From positions 1 through 8,704 of the forward strand of contig CAMWHW010000025.1 in the NCBI GenBank assembly GCA_947174175.1: a stretch of 8,704 nt of DNA, in the 5' to 3' direction. A program made the position numbers and the translations under genes. The DNA comes from an uncultured Clostridia bacterium. Lineage in GTDB: Bacteria > Bacillota > Clostridia > Christensenellales > Borkfalkiaceae. Shown piece by piece: positions 6,262-8,704 of this stretch (within the stretch, counting starts at the first letter, position 1; each line of letters begins with the position of its first letter). Below the pieces are notes generated by a model, which did no database searches, was not told where the DNA came from, and saw only the letters and a list, made by a program, of their open reading frames with translations.

Positions 6262-6280
6262 GAGGGCAACGCCCTTAAAG

Positions 6281-6322
6281 TCGAAAAAATATCTTTCATC
6301 GTCTTGAAAGAGATTTTTTCGA
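6281..6322 (+). promoter_or_regulatory. Long hairpin directly before the dnaG ribosome site; attenuator-like
   Basis: The 18-nt arms at 6281-6298 and 6305-6322 pair at 17 of 18 positions (one A/G mismatch, 6291 with 6312) around the 6-nt loop TCGTCT. The core TCTTTCA/TGAAAGA is flanked by an A-run on the left and a T-run (6314-6319) on the right, the shape of a weak bidirectional intrinsic terminator. It could therefore act as a leaky terminator before dnaG or set access to the ribosome site that starts 2 nt later. G/C content is low, so termination strength is doubtful. Confidence 0.45.
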
Positions 6323-6323
6323 G

Positions 6324-6329
6324 AAAGGA
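6324..6329 (+). promoter_or_regulatory. dnaG Shine-Dalgarno, inside a second copy of the hairpin arm
   Basis: AAAGGA lies 6 nt before ATG 6336, a normal spacing. The stretch GAAAGGATTTTTT (6323-6335) that contains it repeats GAAAGAGATTTTTT (6306-6319), with one extra A in the earlier copy. The left hairpin arm can therefore pair with either copy. Confidence 0.75.
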
Positions 6330-6335
6330 TTTTTT

Positions 6336-8132
6336 ATGGCAGGCGTTGATCAGGAGTTTTTAAGAACTCTGAAAGAAAAAGTTAATATCGTGGAGGTGGC
6401 GCAAAGCTACGTCACGCTTGAAAAGAGGGGCGCGACCTATTGGGCGTGCTGCCCTTTTCACCACGAAAAAACTCCGTCGTTTGCTATAAACGAATCGGGA
6501 CAGTTCTATCACTGTTTCGGCTGCGGAGAGTCGGGCGACGTTATCCGCCTCGTTTCCGAACTGGACAGTCTGGACTTTATGGAAGCGGTCAAATCGCTTG
6601 CCGAGCGCGCCAAAATTCCCATGCCGGAAACGGGCGGCGACTATCAGAAGACCGCGGAAATGAAGCGCAAGCGCGACACTCTTTTAAAAATATTGAACGA
6701 CTGCGCGCACTTCTATCTTAACAACCTCAATTCGGGCAACGCCGACGCGCACATAGAGTACATTTTAAAGAGGCAGATACCTTCCAATATGGTGCGCACG
6801 TTCGGGCTGGGCGCCAGTCTTAACTTTACCGACCTGCCCAAATATCTGCTGCAAAAGGGCTATTCGCGGCAGGACATCGTGGACAGCGGCACGGTTAACG
6901 AAGCCAACGGCAGACTGACCGACGCGCAGGGCGGCAGACTTATTTTCCCGCTCATAAATTCGTATAACGAGGTAATCGGGTTCGGCGGCAGAGCGTTAAA
7001 GAAAACCGACTTCGGCAAGTACGTAAACACGCGCGACACGCTTATATTCAATAAAAGAAAAAATCTTTACAATATAAACCTTCTTAAAAAGCTGAAAAGA
7101 ACGCAAACTGTTAAAGAGGTCATAATGGTCGAGGGCTATATGGACACGCTCTCGCTGTACCAGGCGGGCTTTAAAAACGTCGTTGCAAGCATGGGTACGT
7201 CGCTCACGCAGGACCAGGCGCGGCTTATAAAGAGGTACGTCGACACGGTGCTTATCAGCTACGACGGCGACGGTGCGGGACAGAAGGCAAATTTAAGGGG
7301 GCTGGACGTCTTGAAGGACGAGGGGCTTAACGTAAAGGTAGTTCCCCTTCCCGAAGGGCTGGATCCCGACGACGTTATAAAACAGCGCGGCGTGGAAGGC
7401 TATCAGGCGTGTCTGGACGCGGCTATGCCGCTAATCGACTACAAGCTTGCCGTGCTTAAAAGAGATTTCGATTTAACCAAGACCGAGGACAAGCGCAGAT
7501 ACGTTTCGGAAGCTTTGGGAATTATCCGCACCGCGGAAAGTGCGGCTGAGCGCGAAGATTTGTTAAAGCAGCTGCGCGACGCGTCGGGAATTTCATTCGA
7601 GGCGTTAAAGCGCGATCTGGAAGCAAAGCCCGTACAAAAGGAAGTTAAAACCGAACCGCCTCCCGTCAGAAAGGACGCGGCGGACGTTTCCAAAAAGGCG
7701 TCGCGTTTCGTTCTGTCGGCGTTCCTTTTCGGCGCGGACTATACCCGCGACCTTGATATAGAGGACGTTACTTTCAGGGACGAAGTTCACGCGATAATCG
7801 CAAAATACGTCAGAAGCAAAAAGCTTATGGACGAACCCGTAAGACTTAGCGAGCTTTTCGAGTTCTTTGACGAAAAGACGCCCGAGTATGAAGAACTCAC
7901 GCGTATTCTGGACTATTCCGAAGGCGGAGGCTTTACGGGCGACGTTGCCGAAAAATATTTTGCCGACTGTCTTTTAAGACTTAAACTCGACGGTATAGAA
8001 GCCGAAATTGCGGAAGCCACCAAACAGCTTGACGGTGCGGACGATTTACGCAAGAGAGCGGCTATCGCACAGAAAATAATCGAACTCACAAAACAAAGGG
8101 AAAAAATCAAAAACGGTGCAAACGGCTTGTGA
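6336..8132 (+). CDS. dnaG: DNA primase
   Basis: DnaG makes the RNA primers for chromosome replication and works with the replicative helicase. The 598 residues match full-length bacterial primases (about 580-610). The N-terminal CHC2 zinc site is complete: Cys39 and His42 in CPFHHEKTPSF, then Cys60 and Cys63 in HCFGCGESGDVI. The polymerase core contains IGFGGRAL at 214-221 and KYVNTRDTLIFNKRKNLYN at 228-246. The TOPRIM part has VEGYMD at 265-270 (Glu266, Asp270), ASMGTSLT at 284-291 and SYDGDGAGQKA at 308-318 (Asp310, Asp312), then LPEGLDPDD at 338-346. A proline- and lysine-rich linker (about 430-447) leads to a helical C-terminal domain, the expected helicase-binding part, which is less conserved. 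The start is set by AAAGGA at 6324-6329. rpoD follows 36 nt downstream and is probably co-transcribed. No truncation or missing catalytic residue is seen. Confidence 0.98.
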   Translation: MAGVDQEFLRTLKEKVNIVEVAQSYVTLEKRGATYWACCPFHHEKTPSFAINESGQFYHCFGCGESGDVIRLVSELDSLDFMEAVKSLAERAKIPMPETGGDYQKTAEMKRKRDTLLKILNDCAHFYLNNLNSGNADAHIEYILKRQIPSNMVRTFGLGASLNFTDLPKYLLQKGYSRQDIVDSGTVNEANGRLTDAQGGRLIFPLINSYNEVIGFGGRALKKTDFGKYVNTRDTLIFNKRKNLYNINLLKKLKRTQTVKEVIMVEGYMDTLSLYQAGFKNVVASMGTSLTQDQARLIKRYVDTVLISYDGDGAGQKANLRGLDVLKDEGLNVKVVPLPEGLDPDDVIKQRGVEGYQACLDAAMPLIDYKLAVLKRDFDLTKTEDKRRYVSEALGIIRTAESAAEREDLLKQLRDASGISFEALKRDLEAKPVQKEVKTEPPPVRKDAADVSKKASRFVLSAFLFGADYTRDLDIEDVTFRDEVHAIIAKYVRSKKLMDEPVRLSELFEFFDEKTPEYEELTRILDYSEGGGFTGDVAEKYFADCLLRLKLDGIEAEIAEATKQLDGADDLRKRAAIAQKIIELTKQREKIKNGANGL

Positions 8133-8152
8133 TATAAACAAGGACCTGCAAC

Positions 8153-8158
8153 GGAGGG
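8153..8158 (+). promoter_or_regulatory. rpoD Shine-Dalgarno
   Basis: GGAGGG lies 10 nt before ATG 8169 in the 36-nt dnaG-rpoD gap. A second purine run, AAGG at 8160-8163, is closer. No promoter is visible in the gap, which supports co-transcription with dnaG. Confidence 0.7.
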
Positions 8159-8168
8159 TAAGGTAAAT

Positions 8169-8704
8169 ATGAATTTAACCGAACAGAAACTCAACGAAAT
8201 TTTGAAACAGCTTATCGACAGCTATTCGTACAAGGGCGCAATCACTACGAACGCCCTCTGCGACGTGCTTGAAAAGTACGAAACCACGCCCGCGCAGGTT
8301 GACTACGTCTATAAGTCCATAGCCGAAGTCGGTATTCAGATAATCGACGAAGCCGAAAGGGATAAGGAGCTGTACGAACAGGCGCTTTCCGATATCAGCC
8401 TTGATGACCCCGTCAAGATGTATTTGAAGGATATCGGCGAAGTTCCCCTTCTTTCCGCGGACGACGAAATAGACCTTGCTCGCAGAATTCAGGAAGGCGA
8501 CGAGGAAGCCAAAAAGAAGCTTTCGGAAGCCAATTTGAGACTGGTCGTTTCCATTGCAAAGAGGTACGTCGGCAGAGGTATGCTCTTTCTCGACCTCATT
8601 CAAGAGGGCAACCTCGGCTTAATGAAGGCGGTGGAAAAGTTCGACTATCAAAAGGGATTTGAGTTTTCAACTTACGCCACTTGGTGGATTCGTCAGTCCA
8701 TTAC
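8169..8704 (+). CDS. rpoD: Principal RNA polymerase sigma factor (RpoD/SigA), N-terminal part
   Basis: The gene runs off the window after 178 full codons. The protein begins [15 protein letters not shown] and continues into a short region 1.1-like segment (about residues 5-60: [16 protein letters not shown], then [18 protein letters not shown]). Region 1.2 follows ([20 protein letters not shown], about 77-96), and then region 2: [15 protein letters not shown] (2.1), [20 protein letters not shown] (2.2), and [16 protein letters not shown] (2.3 into 2.4), where the window ends. These are the core-binding, -10-melting and -10-recognition segments of a group 1 sigma factor. The family usually has IRQAIT; here it reads IRQSIT. 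The short acidic N-terminus is as in Firmicute SigA, without the large insert of proteobacterial RpoD. Placement right after dnaG strongly supports the housekeeping sigma rather than an alternative one. Confidence 0.97.
   Translation, partial: MNLTEQKLNEILKQLIDSYSYKGAITTNALCDVLEKYETTPAQVDYVYKSIAEVGIQIIDEAERDKELYEQALSDISLDDPVKMYLKDIGEVPLLSADDEIDLARRIQEGDEEAKKKLSEANLRLVVSIAKRYVGRGMLFLDLIQEGNLGLMKAVEKFDYQKGFEFSTYATWWIRQSI

Larger units (their letters stand above)
6147..6335 (+). ncRNA. Candidate structured 5' leader of dnaG
   Basis: The 206-nt gap after dgt holds no recognisable gene but several inverted repeats. In order: GCAAAA (6155-6160) with TTTTGC (6167-6172); the competing GCGCAG (6171-6176) with CTGCGC (6198-6203); a perfect 10-bp pair at 6217-6226 and 6252-6261; AGGGC (6263-6267) with GCCCT (6271-6275); and a long hairpin at 6281-6322. 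A promoter candidate lies just upstream and the dnaG Shine-Dalgarno at its 3' end. The arrangement, a folded domain followed by a hairpin at the ribosome site, resembles a riboswitch or protein-binding leader. I do not recognise a known riboswitch class. A dispersed repeat element is the main alternative, and the function is inferred. Confidence 0.4.

Noticed and set aside
6169..6363. Open frame of 64 codons across the dgt-dnaG gap and into dnaG
   Set aside because: It begins with TTG without a ribosome site, overlaps the dnaG start out of frame, and passes through all the inverted repeats. No recognisable protein features; kept only as a clue to a possible repeat element.
8175..8603. Long open frame on the - strand opposite rpoD
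   Set aside because: It is antisense to a clearly coding sigma-factor gene, and its protein shows no family features. A codon-bias shadow.

Overview
The window reads as a stretch of bacterial chromosome of about 50% G+C, with every gene on the + strand. It most likely comes from the Bacillota (class Clostridia). Three things suggest this: the order dgt-dnaG-rpoD, which is common in Clostridia; A/G-rich Shine-Dalgarno sites; and a sigma factor that looks like a short-N-terminus SigA. An uncultured gut lineage is plausible, but that is inference. I see no tRNA, rRNA, CRISPR array, insertion sequence or phage gene.

Layout. (1) Positions 3-389 hold the C-terminal end of a ComEC/Rec2-like metallo-beta-lactamase-fold protein. 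(2) Positions 420-5036 form one tightly packed operon: aroC (chorismate synthase), aroB (3-dehydroquinate synthase), aroE (shikimate dehydrogenase), aroQ (type II 3-dehydroquinase), aroK (shikimate kinase) and a short-chain dehydrogenase. The aroC-aroB gap is 4 nt, and each of the next four junctions is a 4-nt stop/start overlap (ATGA or GTGA). The five aro products cover shikimate steps 2 to 5 and step 7. DAHP synthase (step 1) and EPSP synthase (step 6, aroA) are not in the window. The sixth gene looks more like the EF-P 5-aminopentanone reductase (YmfI) branch of the SDR family than like a shikimate enzyme. (3) Positions 5095-6129 hold a dGTPase-like HD-domain triphosphohydrolase. (4) Positions 6336-8132 hold dnaG (primase), and rpoD (principal sigma factor) starts at 8169 and runs off the end.

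The most unusual part is the 206-nt gap between dgt and dnaG. A sigma-A-type promoter (TTGACG, 16 nt, TAAAAT) lies over the last codons of dgt and would give a leader of about 190 nt. That leader contains a perfect 10-bp inverted repeat whose loop can pair with downstream sequence, as in an H-type pseudoknot. It is followed by a 17-of-18 inverted repeat ending just before the dnaG Shine-Dalgarno. Because the right arm is repeated over the Shine-Dalgarno, the left arm has two mutually exclusive partners, one of which would bury the ribosome binding site. This looks like a cis-regulatory RNA with a folded domain and an expression platform, controlling primase and sigma factor together. The pairings are visible in the sequence; the function is inference, and a dispersed repeat element is the main alternative.
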